Notes under the pieces: generated by a model
The model's input: the letters and a program-made list of their open reading frames with translations, nothing else
Database searches by the model: none
Told to the model about the DNA's origin: nothing
Source: Nitrospirota bacterium
GTDB lineage: Bacteria > Nitrospirota > Nitrospiria > Nitrospirales > NS-4
DNA: 44,227 nt
Direction of reading: 5' to 3'
Assembly: GCA_005877815.1 (NCBI GenBank)
Contig: VBOG01000041.1
Span: forward strand, 1-44,227
In this document: positions 8,476 through 15,421 of the stretch, one piece after another
Layout of the letters: each line of letters begins with the position of its first letter
Numbering within the stretch: the stretch's first letter is position 1
Program-made: the position numbers and the translations under genes

Positions 8476-9492
8476 TCAGGGATAGAGTCCGGTGTCGTCC
8501 AGCCCAGCGGTCTCCGGCAGGCCCTGCATGAGATTGAACGCTTGGATGGCCTGGCCTGCGGCACCTTTCACCAGATTGTCGAGAGCGGCCATGAGGATGG
8601 CCATGCCGCTCCGTTCGTCGAAGAAGGCCGAGACATCACAAAAATTCGACCCGCGCGTGTGACGGGGATTGGGCGACTGCTGCACGTCCAGGACGCGCAC
8701 AAATGGTTCCGCTTTATAGAAATCACGATAGAGGGCGGTCAACTCGTCCGTCGTCAGCGTTTTTGTGAGCTGCGCGTATGCGGTGCTGAAGATGCCTCTG
8801 GTCATCGGGACAAGATGTGGCGTAAAGATCACCGCCACCCCGAGCGCTTGTTCGATCTCGGGGATATGCCGGTGCGATCCGAGTTGGTAGGCTTCAAGAG
8901 ACTCGTTCGCTTCAGGAAAATGATACGGGAGCGCGGGGCTGCGGCCGGCACCAGAAATACCGGATTTTGCGTCCACGATGATTCGTCCGTCCAGTAGGCC
9001 GCGTGTCGCGAGCGGCAGCAGTGAGAGAACCGCAGCCGTTGGGTAACAGCCCGGTGACGCCACCAGCGTCGCTGCACGAATCTGTTCCCGATGTTGCTCC
9101 GGCAGGCCGTAGACGGCGGTTGCCAAAAGATCGGGGGACGGATGAACGGTTTTGTACCAGGTTTCATACGTTTCGCGGTTTTTCAGGCGGAAGTCCGCAC
9201 TGAGGTCGATGACCTTGCGGCCGGCGTTTAAAAATACGCCTGCCGGCTCCGCCGATTTCGTATGGGGGAGCGCAAGGAACATGACGTCCGCACGCGCGGC
9301 GACCTCCGCCGAATTCAAGGCTTCAAAAAAAAGATCGTGTCCACGCAGGTTCGGAAACAGCGTATGCACGGGCTTTCCGGCCGACTGCTCCGACGTGACT
9401 GCCGTGATCCTGACGTGTGGGTGGTGCAAGAGCAGGCGCAGCAATTCGCCCCCGACATACCCGCTGGCGCCGATGATCGCTACATTAGTCAT
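8476..9492 (-). CDS. argC: N-acetyl-gamma-glutamyl-phosphate reductase
   Basis: ArgC is the NADPH-dependent third step of arginine synthesis. The 338-residue protein has the Rossmann motif GASGYVGGELLRLL (8-21), the catalytic cysteine in SPGCYPTAA (Cys149) and the later HRHIPEIEQ and FTPHLVPMTRG segments. An ATG with GGAG about 13 bases upstream starts it. A strong terminator stem ends only about 20 bp before this start. Expression therefore relies on read-through or on a promoter inside rpsI. Confidence 0.95.
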   Translation of the reverse strand: MTNVAIIGASGYVGGELLRLLLHHPHVRITAVTSEQSAGKPVHTLFPNLRGHDLFFEALNSAEVAARADVMFLALPHTKSAEPAGVFLNAGRKVIDLSADFRLKNRETYETWYKTVHPSPDLLATAVYGLPEQHREQIRAATLVASPGCYPTAAVLSLLPLATRGLLDGRIIVDAKSGISGAGRSPALPYHFPEANESLEAYQLGSHRHIPEIEQALGVAVIFTPHLVPMTRGIFSTAYAQLTKTLTTDELTALYRDFYKAEPFVRVLDVQQSPNPRHTRGSNFCDVSAFFDERSGMAILMAALDNLVKGAAGQAIQAFNLMQGLPETAGLDDTGLYP

Positions 9493-9511
9493 GAGTGCTG
9501 CCGCTCCGCAT

Positions 9512-9542
9512 AAAAAAAGGGAAGGCCGAGGGGCCTTCCCTT
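9512..9542 (-). terminator. Rho-independent terminator after rplM-rpsI
   Basis: A perfect 9-bp GC-rich stem (GGGAAGGCC at 9519-9527 pairing with GGCCTTCCC at 9532-9540) has a 4-base loop. Read on the minus strand it is followed by seven T residues (9512-9518). It lies 20 bp past the rpsI stop and about 20 bp before argC. Confidence 0.88.
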
Positions 9543-9561
9543 GATACTCCAGGTGCCCCGA

Positions 9562-9954
9562 TTATCGTTTTGAGAATTGGAACCGCCGGCGGGCTCCCTT
9601 TTGTCCGTACTTCTTGCGCTCCTTGGTGCGGGAATCGCGGGTCAACAGGCCTTCCTTCTTGACCACATCCCGCAATGCGGGATCGATGGTGACCAAACCC
9701 TTCGAGATGGCATGGCGCAGCGCGCCGGCTTGTCCGGATGTGCCGCCGCCTGAGATCGTGGCATTGACGTTGAATTTATCAAGGAGATTGGTGACCTCGA
9801 GCGGATACGTGGCCATCGCGCGGTGCGTCGCTCGAGGGAAATAGGATTCGATCGACCGTCCATTGACGGTAATCCGGCCAGAACCGGTTTGAAGCCACGC
9901 ACGGCAAATCGCAAGCTTGCGTTTTCCCGTGGCGTAAGTCGTATCTGTCGGCAT
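9562..9954 (-). CDS. rpsI: 30S ribosomal protein uS9
   Basis: Small-subunit protein S9, 130 residues. The N-terminal YATGKRKLAICRAWL, the central GGGTSGQAGALRHAISKGL and the basic C-terminal tail ending RRRFQFSKR are all typical; the tail reaches the ribosomal P site. AGGAG lies 8 bases before the ATG. It follows rplM by 20 bp, the usual rplM-rpsI pair, and is followed by a strong terminator. Confidence 0.97.
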   Translation of the reverse strand: MPTDTTYATGKRKLAICRAWLQTGSGRITVNGRSIESYFPRATHRAMATYPLEVTNLLDKFNVNATISGGGTSGQAGALRHAISKGLVTIDPALRDVVKKEGLLTRDSRTKERKKYGQKGARRRFQFSKR

Positions 9955-9974
9955 AACGTGCGCTCCTATGAAAG

Positions 9975-10403
9975 TCAGATCGTCAGAGGTTCGAGTTGCT
10001 GTGCCTTGTGCGGATGCGTCGGCCCGCCATAGACGCGGAGCTTCCGGCCCATCTGCTTGCCAAGAGAAGTCTTCGGCAGCATCCCCTTGATGGCGCGTTC
10101 GACAAGAGAGGCGGGGTTCCGCTTGAGGAGGATTTCGGCACTCTCGGCTTTCAGCCCACCTGGATATCCGGAGTGGCGGTAGTAGATTTTTTTTCTCGGT
10201 TTATCTCCGGTCAGCACAATTTTGGCGGCATTGACCACGACCACATGATCGCCGGTGTCGACGTGCGGGGTAAACGTGGGCTTATGTTTGCCATGGAGGA
10301 GGACCGCCACCTCAGTGGCCATACGCCCGAGCGTCTTGCCGTTGGCGTCCACGAGATACCATTTCCGTGTGACGTCCGCTTTCTTCGCTGAAAATGTCCG
10401 CAT
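9975..10403 (-). CDS. rplM: 50S ribosomal protein uL13
   Basis: Large-subunit protein L13, 142 residues. Recognisable stretches are the N-terminal [20 protein letters not shown], the core [21 protein letters not shown] and the C-terminal [15 protein letters not shown]. Two ATGs lie side by side (10401-10403 and 10404-10406) behind GAGAGGGAG. The second has better spacing and matches the usual N-terminus. The open frame continues upstream to 10766, but that part only shadows the overlapping BFN gene. Confidence 0.96.
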   Translation of the reverse strand: MRTFSAKKADVTRKWYLVDANGKTLGRMATEVAVLLHGKHKPTFTPHVDTGDHVVVVNAAKIVLTGDKPRKKIYYRHSGYPGGLKAESAEILLKRNPASLVERAIKGMLPKTSLGKQMGRKLRVYGGPTHPHKAQQLEPLTI

Positions 10404-10414
10404 CATCTCCCTCT

Positions 10415-10882
10415 CTAGGCGCTGCCGCCGAGTCCTTTTGTGTCCAGATTTTTGAGCCAGGGATCGACGGTCTCGGGGGACTGCCGGTCCAGCACCTCCC
10501 GGGTGGCGTAAATCGGGCTCTTCGTCCGAAGCGCGAGCGCAATCGCATCGCTCGGACGCGAATCGACCGTGACGTCGGACTGTTTGCTGCTCAGGTAAAT
10601 GGACGCGTAATACGTGTTGTTTCTCACATCTGTCACGACGACTTTCGACACCTTCAATCCCAAGTGTTCCGTGAGATTCCGGATCAGATCGTGGCTGAGC
10701 GGCCGGGGAGGGATCATCCCTTCGAGCGCCATGCGTATCGCGGTACCCTCGGCGCTGCCTACCCAAATAGGAAGGACGTTCGTCTTCGCTTCATCCTGCA
10801 AGAGGACCACTTGGCTCTCCGCATTCGGACTGGCGTCTGTCCATACTCCCTGCACCGTCAATTTTACCAAACTACTATCCAT
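10415..10882 (-). CDS. Bifunctional nuclease (BFN, DUF151) family protein, copy 2
   Basis: This 155-residue protein belongs to the BFN/DUF151 family (PF02577). Some members have been reported with RNase and DNase activity; the role in free-living bacteria is poorly known. The signature is [11 protein letters not shown] near residue 36, the PRPLSHDL segment, and [20 protein letters not shown] (about 107-126). It is a diverged paralogue of the next gene upstream. It lies only about 11 bp ahead of rplM, so transcription is probably shared. Confidence 0.85.
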   Translation of the reverse strand: MDSSLVKLTVQGVWTDASPNAESQVVLLQDEAKTNVLPIWVGSAEGTAIRMALEGMIPPRPLSHDLIRNLTEHLGLKVSKVVVTDVRNNTYYASIYLSSKQSDVTVDSRPSDAIALALRTKSPIYATREVLDRQSPETVDPWLKNLDTKGLGGSA

Positions 10883-10964
10883 GAGAACTTTTCGTTTCTC
10901 TTCTTATCTCGGTAACATCATAATATAAGGAGCGCGATGCAGAGGCCGAGGTTAGAGGGACGAG

Positions 10965-11420
10965 TCAAGCATCGTACTTGCCGAAATCTTCAGGTTTGAG
11001 ATTCTCCAACCAACGGTCCATTTCCTCATTGCTGTGCTTCTGAATGACGTCATCGGTGACGAAAATCGGGGCTTTCGTCCTCAGCGCGAGGGCGATCGCA
11101 TCGCTCGGTCTGGAATCGATGGAATATTCCGAATCTTCGTAGAGGAGATGAATCTTTGCAAAGTACGTATTTTCCTTAAGGTCAGTCACAACCACGCTGA
11201 TAATCTTGGCGTCGGCAGTGTCCAGAACGGTTTTCATGAGGTCGTGAGTCATCGGCCGGGGAGTTGACACCCCTTCCATCGCAAAATTGATGGCGCTCGC
11301 CTCCGGCTTTCCGACCCAGATAGGCAGCATCTCGGAGTTCCCGTCATCGCGGAGAATGACGATGTAGGCATTGGTGTAGGGGTCAAACATCAACCCGCGA
11401 ACTTGCATCTGAGTCAGCAT
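10965..11420 (-). CDS. Bifunctional nuclease (BFN, DUF151) family protein, copy 1
   Basis: A second 151-residue BFN/DUF151 protein, with MLPIWVGKPEASAINFA, STPRPMTHDLM and [18 protein letters not shown] in the same positions as in copy 2. The two probably arose by tandem duplication followed by divergence. The ATG at 11418-11420 follows AAGGG. A good promoter lies about 30-55 bp upstream, making it the likely first gene of a BFN-BFN-rplM-rpsI transcript. Confidence 0.85.
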   Translation of the reverse strand: MLTQMQVRGLMFDPYTNAYIVILRDDGNSEMLPIWVGKPEASAINFAMEGVSTPRPMTHDLMKTVLDTADAKIISVVVTDLKENTYFAKIHLLYEDSEYSIDSRPSDAIALALRTKAPIFVTDDVIQKHSNEEMDRWLENLKPEDFGKYDA

Positions 11421-11446
11421 GCATCAACCCTTAAAAAATCTTTATT

Positions 11447-11475
11447 TACCTATCATTTTAGCACGTCTTTGTCAA
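11447..11475 (-). promoter_or_regulatory. Promoter for BFN-BFN-rplM-rpsI
   Basis: On the minus strand, a perfect -35 TTGACA (11470-11475) is followed after 17 bp by TAGGTA (11447-11452). The surrounding sequence is AT-rich compared with the genome. The -10 is imperfect. Confidence 0.5.
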
Positions 11476-11549
11476 TTGGAAACGGGCATTCCAACACACT
11501 TTGGAGTTAAACAAAAGGGCTTTCAGGTAGGCTGAGGTTGGTGTTCAGC

Positions 11550-11792
11550 TCATGACTGGGGCTTTGGCAGTTTCAGGAAGGAGAGCATTTGCTCTTTCAC
11601 GAGCGCACGTCCGCTTTCATCCCCAAGGTTCACCTGATATTCATTAATGACCATTACGCGCATCTTGACCCATTCAGCCCAACACGCCCCGCAGATGCTT
11701 TTCTTGATCTCGGTTTCGAGCTTCCCTAAATACAATGGCCCAACGATTTCCTCACCCGCATTTGCGCACCGTATGCACTGAACCAGCGCCAT
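11550..11792 (-). CDS. YggX-like Fe(2+)-trafficking protein with two CxxC motifs
   Basis: This 80-residue protein matches the YggX family, linked to iron handling and protection of iron-sulphur clusters. The match is the order GPLYLGKLETEI, then WAEWVKMRVMVINEYQVNL (about 39-57) and KEQMLSFL. Unlike Escherichia coli YggX, which has one conserved cysteine, it has two pairs, Cys6/Cys9 and Cys34/Cys37, able to form a metal site. GGAGGA lies 8 bases before the ATG. It stands alone, divergent from tRNA-Leu. Family membership is likely; metal binding is inferred. Confidence 0.72.
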   Translation of the reverse strand: MALVQCIRCANAGEEIVGPLYLGKLETEIKKSICGACWAEWVKMRVMVINEYQVNLGDESGRALVKEQMLSFLKLPKPQS

Positions 11793-11819
11793 AAATACAT
11801 TCCTCCGTAGACTCCATCG

Positions 11820-11849
11820 ACTCTAGCACAAGCTTTCTTTCAAAAGGAA
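11820..11849 (-). promoter_or_regulatory. Candidate promoter for YggX-like gene
   Basis: On the minus strand, TGCTAGAGT (extended -10; hexamer 11820-11825) lies 18 bp after a weak -35 TTCCTT (11844-11849). The match is modest. Confidence 0.3.
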
Positions 11850-11874
11850 GTTGATGAGATCCCTCGGGTCTGAA

Positions 11875-11903
11875 TTGACAGTGTGAGGTGCGGTCTGTAT
11901 AAA
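11875..11903 (+). promoter_or_regulatory. Promoter of tRNA-Leu
   Basis: A consensus -35 TTGACA (11875-11880), a 17-bp spacer and a -10 TATAAA (11898-11903) put the start of transcription near 11910, about 13 bases before the mature tRNA. This is one of the closest matches to consensus in the window, as expected for a stable RNA. Confidence 0.85.
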
Positions 11904-11922
11904 CTTTTCGCCTGGCTTCTGT

Positions 11923-12008
11923 GCCCGGGTGGCGAAATGGCAGACGCAGCGGACTCAAAATCCGCCGGTGGCGACACCATGGGAGTTCGACCCTCCCCCC
12001 GGGCACCA
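11923..12008 (+). tRNA. tRNA-Leu (anticodon CAA)
   Basis: The 86-nt gene folds as a class II tRNA. The 7-bp acceptor stem is GCCCGGG (11923-11929) with CCCGGGC (11998-12004). The anticodon stem GCGGA/TCCGC encloses the loop CTCAAAA, which gives anticodon CAA for UUG codons. A long variable arm follows, then a T-arm GGGAG-TTCGACC-CTCCC. Discriminator A and CCA (12006-12008) are encoded. The long variable arm and A73 support leucine identity. Confidence 0.95.
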
Positions 12009-12083
12009 AAAACGTGAGCGTCTGCGTGATGTTATGAAGTGCCGTTGGCTGGAATTTGGCCCTAGAGGGAGCGGTCATTTTTC

Positions 12084-12113
12084 TTGACAGAATTTGTTAT
12101 ATTTGGCTATAGT
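12084..12113 (+). promoter_or_regulatory. Promoter of secreted-protein gene
   Basis: TTGACA (12084-12089) is followed after 18 bp by TATAGT (12108-12113), so transcription should start near 12120. That leaves about 120 bases of leader before the ATG at 12240. It also shows that the longer open frame beginning at 12084 cannot be the real start. Confidence 0.75.
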
Positions 12114-12130
12114 GTCGTCCGGCTTTCAAT

Positions 12131-12162
12131 AATTATTTGCGAATTATTTGCGAAGTATTTGG
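12131..12162 (+). repeat. 11-bp tandem repeat in leader
   Basis: Two exact copies of AATTATTTGCG (12131-12141 and 12142-12152) are followed by a degraded third copy, AAGTATTTGG (12153-12162). The repeat starts about 11 bases after the predicted transcription start and has a period close to one DNA turn. Confidence 0.75.
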
Positions 12163-12239
12163 AAAAGAAGTGCGGAGCAAAAGTGGCGGCGTTCATGCGT
12201 CGCCGGACTCTAAACCTATCATTTTTGGAGGTGGGTCAT

Positions 12240-12809
12240 ATGATGAGAGTGTTCACAATCGGTTTATTTAGTCTTTTCTCCATCATGGTGGCTGGTACGG
12301 CGATGGCCCAAGAACGCCAAGTGCTGCAAGAGGGGTATACGGGCGGCGGCACCGGGCGGATCGGCAGCGGTCCGGGCGGTGGCTTGGACAATGGCTGGAT
12401 GCGGGATTTGCTTGCAAAGCCGGAGACGATTTACGGACGGATCTGGGGCATCGATATCCCCGGAGGAAAGATCTATCTTGAGACCGGCGGCGGCGCATTG
12501 GTGACAGTCCGGCTGAGCGAAAAAACCAACATGGATTCTCTCAAGCTCATCAGGACCGGTACGGATGTTGAAGTGCAGGCATACCGTAAGACCAGGATTA
12601 TGGGTCAGGGCGCTTTTGCGTCGGAGGTCCCGGAAGGCGACCCATACGTGATCAGCATGGCGGTGCTGCGTGAAGCGCCACTGAGCAACAACGCCGGTAA
12701 CAATCCCGATACCGACCGTGCCATCATGAGCAAGGATTCATCGGTGATGGGTGGAGTCGGGGGACAGTGTTTCCAATGCTATGAGGGAGCGCCTCCGGAC
12801 TACAAGTAA
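12240..12809 (+). CDS. Secreted protein of unknown function, possible OB-like fold
   Basis: I do not recognise the family. The 189-residue protein starts with a clear signal peptide: MMRVF, then a hydrophobic stretch ending GTAMA before QERQ. A glycine-rich linker follows (about 35-50). A beta-rich section then begins YGRIWGIDIPGGKIYLET, resembling small OB-like secreted domains. The C-terminus carries CFQC. The start is set by GGAGGTG 7 bases upstream and by a promoter well inside the longer open frame. It is probably periplasmic or outside the cell. It is a single-gene unit with its own terminator. Confidence 0.75.
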   Translation: MMRVFTIGLFSLFSIMVAGTAMAQERQVLQEGYTGGGTGRIGSGPGGGLDNGWMRDLLAKPETIYGRIWGIDIPGGKIYLETGGGALVTVRLSEKTNMDSLKLIRTGTDVEVQAYRKTRIMGQGAFASEVPEGDPYVISMAVLREAPLSNNAGNNPDTDRAIMSKDSSVMGGVGGQCFQCYEGAPPDYK

Positions 12810-12842
12810 TCGTATCGACGCTCACTAGCGGTCGAGTAGAGT

Positions 12843-12882
12843 AAAGCCGGCGGTGGTCGAAAGGCCTCCGCCGGTTTCATTT
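12843..12882 (+). terminator. Terminator between secreted protein gene and rsmI
   Basis: A GC-rich inverted repeat (CCGGCGG near 12847-12853 with CCGCCGG near 12868-12874, extended by AA/TT) is followed on the plus strand by TTTCATTTT. It lies between two convergent genes and may stop transcription from both sides, though the T-run favours the plus strand. Confidence 0.65.
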
Positions 12883-13569
12883 TCAAGCCTCGCTATAATC
12901 GACTCCACCTTCATTATCTGTGGTGCTGCTCTCCTCCTCCTCGAGACGAGATGTCCTGCGCCGTGGCTGGCCTTCCACGACTACGGTAATCTCTCCCTTC
13001 GGCGGCCGCTTCCGCACATCCAGTAAGAGTTCTTCAATCGTTCCTCGCCGGTATTCTTCATAGTGTTTTGTCAGTTCTCGACAGAGGGCGACACGGCGGT
13101 TCCCTAAGCCCTCGCGTAGCGCCATCAGTAGCTTTTCAATACGGTGAGGACTTTCAAACAAGATCAGCGATGCATGCTCATCCCGAAAACGCTCGATGCG
13201 TTTGTTGCGGGCGCCCGATTTTCTCGGCAGAAACCCTTCGAACCGGAATGCGTCGGTCGGCAGCCCTGACCCGACAAGCGCGGCCAGGACGGCTGTTGGG
13301 CCGGGAACCGGGACGATGGGGATGCCCGCTTCGATGGAGCGGGTAATCAGAAAGTACCCCGGGTCCGAGACGACGGGGGTTCCGGCGTCGGAGACCAGGG
13401 CGACGCTTGCGCCGGATTGCAGGCGTTCAAGCAGGACCGGTGCTTTCTCTTCCTTATTGAAGTCATGATAACTGGTGATCGTCGTGCCGATGCCGAAATG
13501 GGCGCAGAGTTGTTTGGTATGACGCGTATCCTCGGCCGCGATGATGCCCACCTCCTTCAAAATTCGCAC
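12883..13569 (-). CDS. rsmI: 16S rRNA 2'-O-ribose C1402 methyltransferase, 5' end disrupted
   Basis: RsmI methylates C1402 of 16S rRNA in the decoding centre. Family sequence is clear from AAEDTRHTKQL through VSDAGTPVVSDPGY, the VPGPTAVLAAL motif and FEGFLPRK to GEITVVVEG. The first available start is GTG at 13567-13569. In frame upstream lies the normally essential QPIGNLEDITFRA, but a TAG at 13615-13617 comes just before it with no ATG, GTG or TTG between. The usual LYVVATP strand is not found in any nearby frame. The gene is therefore truncated, mis-sequenced or started at a rare codon. Function is uncertain; the family is sure. Confidence 0.8.
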   Translation of the reverse strand: MRILKEVGIIAAEDTRHTKQLCAHFGIGTTITSYHDFNKEEKAPVLLERLQSGASVALVSDAGTPVVSDPGYFLITRSIEAGIPIVPVPGPTAVLAALVGSGLPTDAFRFEGFLPRKSGARNKRIERFRDEHASLILFESPHRIEKLLMALREGLGNRRVALCRELTKHYEEYRRGTIEELLLDVRKRPPKGEITVVVEGQPRRRTSRLEEEESSTTDNEGGVDYSEA

Positions 13570-13676
13570 CGCACGGAAGGTGATGTCTTCGAGGTTGCCG
13601 ATCGGCTGAAAGCGCTAGTATCTGTGGTAAGATAACCGCCCCCACTCATGAATATGCTCTGTCGTTAACGCATCGA

Positions 13677-14477
13677 ATGGAACAAAACGGCGTGGTGTTA
13701 AAGGACCGGGTGGCGCTTGTGACGGGAGGCGGGACGGGGATCGGCCTTGCCATCGCACAGGCGTTTCTGCGCGCCGGGGCGCGGGTGACGATCGCCTCAC
13801 GAAACGCTTCCCACCTCACGGCGGCGGTCGCACAGGCCAAGTCAGCCGGTTACGATCTTATGTCGAACCAGATGGATGTGACCGATGCCACAGCCGTGCG
13901 AAGCACCGTGGAAACGATCGCGAACCGCTGTGGCCGCCTCGATATTCTGGTGAACAATGCCGGGATCTCAGGGCGGACGCCCCTCGACAATCCGGACGAC
14001 ACGCGCTGGATCGCCATTCTCGCGACCAATTTGACCGGGGCGTATCTGTGCTCGAAACATGTTCTGCGGTTCATCAAGGATGGCGAACATGGCCGCATCA
14101 TCAATATGTCCTCGGTACTCGGCCGGTTCGGAGTTCCGGGCTACGCGGCCTACTGCACGGCTAAGCATGGCATCATCGGCTTCACCAAGGCTCTCGCTCT
14201 CGAAGTCGCGGGACGAGGGATTACCGTGAATGCCATTTGTCCCACGTGGGTCAATACGGCGATGGCCCAACAAGGTATTGAGGAAACTGCTGCCTTGCTG
14301 GGAGTCTCTCCCGACGAATTCCGGCGACAGGCCATCCAGGCGATCCCTTTCAAGCGCATGGTTGAGGCGTCCGAAGTTGCAGACCTGGCCGTCTATCTGG
14401 CGTCATCCGCCGCAGGAGGCATCACAGGGCAGGCGTTGAATATCTGTGGGGGCGCGACCGCAGGAGCCGGAGGGTAA
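13677..14477 (+). CDS. Short-chain dehydrogenase/reductase (FabG-like)
   Basis: Classical NAD(P)-dependent SDR of 266 residues. It has the dinucleotide motif TGGGTGIG (16-23), NNAG (93-96), the catalytic serine in NMSSVLG (about 145-146) and YCTAK (Tyr159, Lys163). It also carries the usual late GITGQALNICGG. The substrate cannot be told. Similar proteins act on 3-oxoacyl-ACP, 3-hydroxybutyrate or sugar alcohols, and no lipid gene is adjacent. It is divergent from rsmI. No strong ribosome-binding site precedes the chosen ATG, and a GTG 18 bases further on is possible. Confidence 0.85.
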   Translation: MEQNGVVLKDRVALVTGGGTGIGLAIAQAFLRAGARVTIASRNASHLTAAVAQAKSAGYDLMSNQMDVTDATAVRSTVETIANRCGRLDILVNNAGISGRTPLDNPDDTRWIAILATNLTGAYLCSKHVLRFIKDGEHGRIINMSSVLGRFGVPGYAAYCTAKHGIIGFTKALALEVAGRGITVNAICPTWVNTAMAQQGIEETAALLGVSPDEFRRQAIQAIPFKRMVEASEVADLAVYLASSAAGGITGQALNICGGATAGAGG

Positions 14478-14506
14478 CGAGGAGATCCGAGCGGCCTCAG
14501 GTTTGC

Positions 14507-14536
14507 TTGACTCCTTTTTCTCCATCTCTCTATAAT
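14507..14536 (+). promoter_or_regulatory. Promoter of haem biosynthesis cluster
   Basis: TTGACT (14507-14512), an 18-bp spacer and a perfect TATAAT (14531-14536) predict transcription from about 14543, roughly 70 bases before the ccsA/hemX-like ATG. No other promoter of this quality was noticed until 23.8 kb, so it may drive the whole hem run. Confidence 0.8.
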
Positions 14537-14614
14537 TATCTCCTTGTCCGCCTCCAGGCGTACTCCTTCAAAAGGAAAGCGAATTTCCTTGAAAATCAGC
14601 GGAGATGGGAAGGG

Positions 14615-15418
14615 ATGAACGTGGTGTTTTTCGAGGTCACCCTTCTGTTCTATCTTGTAGGAACCATTTTTTTCCTCGGCCAGCTCTCCGGTCGCTTAGA
14701 AGAAGTGCCGCGGTCGGCATTCGTGATTGCCGGACTGGGGTTTTTCTTTCATACACTCGCCCTCGTCTCGCGCATGATTGAAGCCGGGCACATTCCGCTG
14801 ACCAGTCTCCATGAAGCCCTCTCATTTTTTTCGTGGGCGCTGGTGTTGGTGTTCCTCGTCGTTGAACTGCGCTACCGGATTCACATTCTCGGCTCGTTTA
14901 TTCTGCCGATGGCGTTTATTTCCCTGATTTCCGCCGCGGCGCTCCCCAAAGAGATTCAGGCGCTCGCGCCGATTTTCAGGAACATGTGGATGCATGTCAC
15001 GTTTTCGCTCCTCGGGACCGTGGCGTTTGCGGTGGCATTCATCGCCGGACTGATGTATTTGATTCAGGAACATCTGTTGAAGTCCAAGCATCGGACCCCG
15101 CTGTATCACAAACTTCCAGCACTCGATTTCCTCGACGATCTGAACGGCAAGGCCATCTCCTTCGGCTTTCCCTTGCTGACCTTGGGTATCATCACCGGCG
15201 CGCTGTTCGCCGAATTTTCACGAGGGTCATTTCTGAACTGGAACGCCGAGCAGATCGGGGCATTGGGAACCTGGCTGTTTTACCTTGTCGTGTTGTTGGG
15301 ACGCGTCACGGTGGGATGGCGTGCAAAGCGGGCCGCGTATCTCACGGTCGTTGGGTTTGCCGGGGTGATTTTCACCTTGCTGGGAGTGATGTTGAAGGGA
15401 CAACATCCCTTTGTGTGA
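14615..15418 (+). CDS. CcsA/HemX-family membrane protein
   Basis: Integral membrane protein of 267 residues with about eight hydrophobic helices. It belongs to the cytochrome c assembly CcsA/ResC superfamily, HemX-like branch. The diagnostic part is the late NWNAEQIGALGTWLFY followed by GWRAKRAAYLTVVGF, a degenerate form of the tryptophan-rich haem-handling loop. Conserved histidines lie in SLHEALSF and MWMHVTF. The ATG at 14615 lies inside a longer open frame that would begin over the -35 element and is rejected. HemX is often encoded next to hemA and in some bacteria affects GluTR level; that role here is inferred. Confidence 0.82.
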   Translation: MNVVFFEVTLLFYLVGTIFFLGQLSGRLEEVPRSAFVIAGLGFFFHTLALVSRMIEAGHIPLTSLHEALSFFSWALVLVFLVVELRYRIHILGSFILPMAFISLISAAALPKEIQALAPIFRNMWMHVTFSLLGTVAFAVAFIAGLMYLIQEHLLKSKHRTPLYHKLPALDFLDDLNGKAISFGFPLLTLGIITGALFAEFSRGSFLNWNAEQIGALGTWLFYLVVLLGRVTVGWRAKRAAYLTVVGFAGVIFTLLGVMLKGQHPFV

Positions 15419-15421
15419 CGC

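Noticed and set aside
10404-10766. N-terminal extension of rplM on the minus strand
   Set aside because: It overlaps the BFN copy 2 gene in another frame. L13 has its normal N-terminus and a ribosome-binding site at 10403.
12084-12239. Earlier start for the secreted protein
   Set aside because: That start overlaps the -35 element, and a signal peptide and a strong ribosome-binding site begin at 12240.
14507-14614. Earlier start for the CcsA/HemX-like protein
   Set aside because: It begins inside the -35 TTGACT and would precede the predicted transcription start. The membrane protein begins naturally at 14615.
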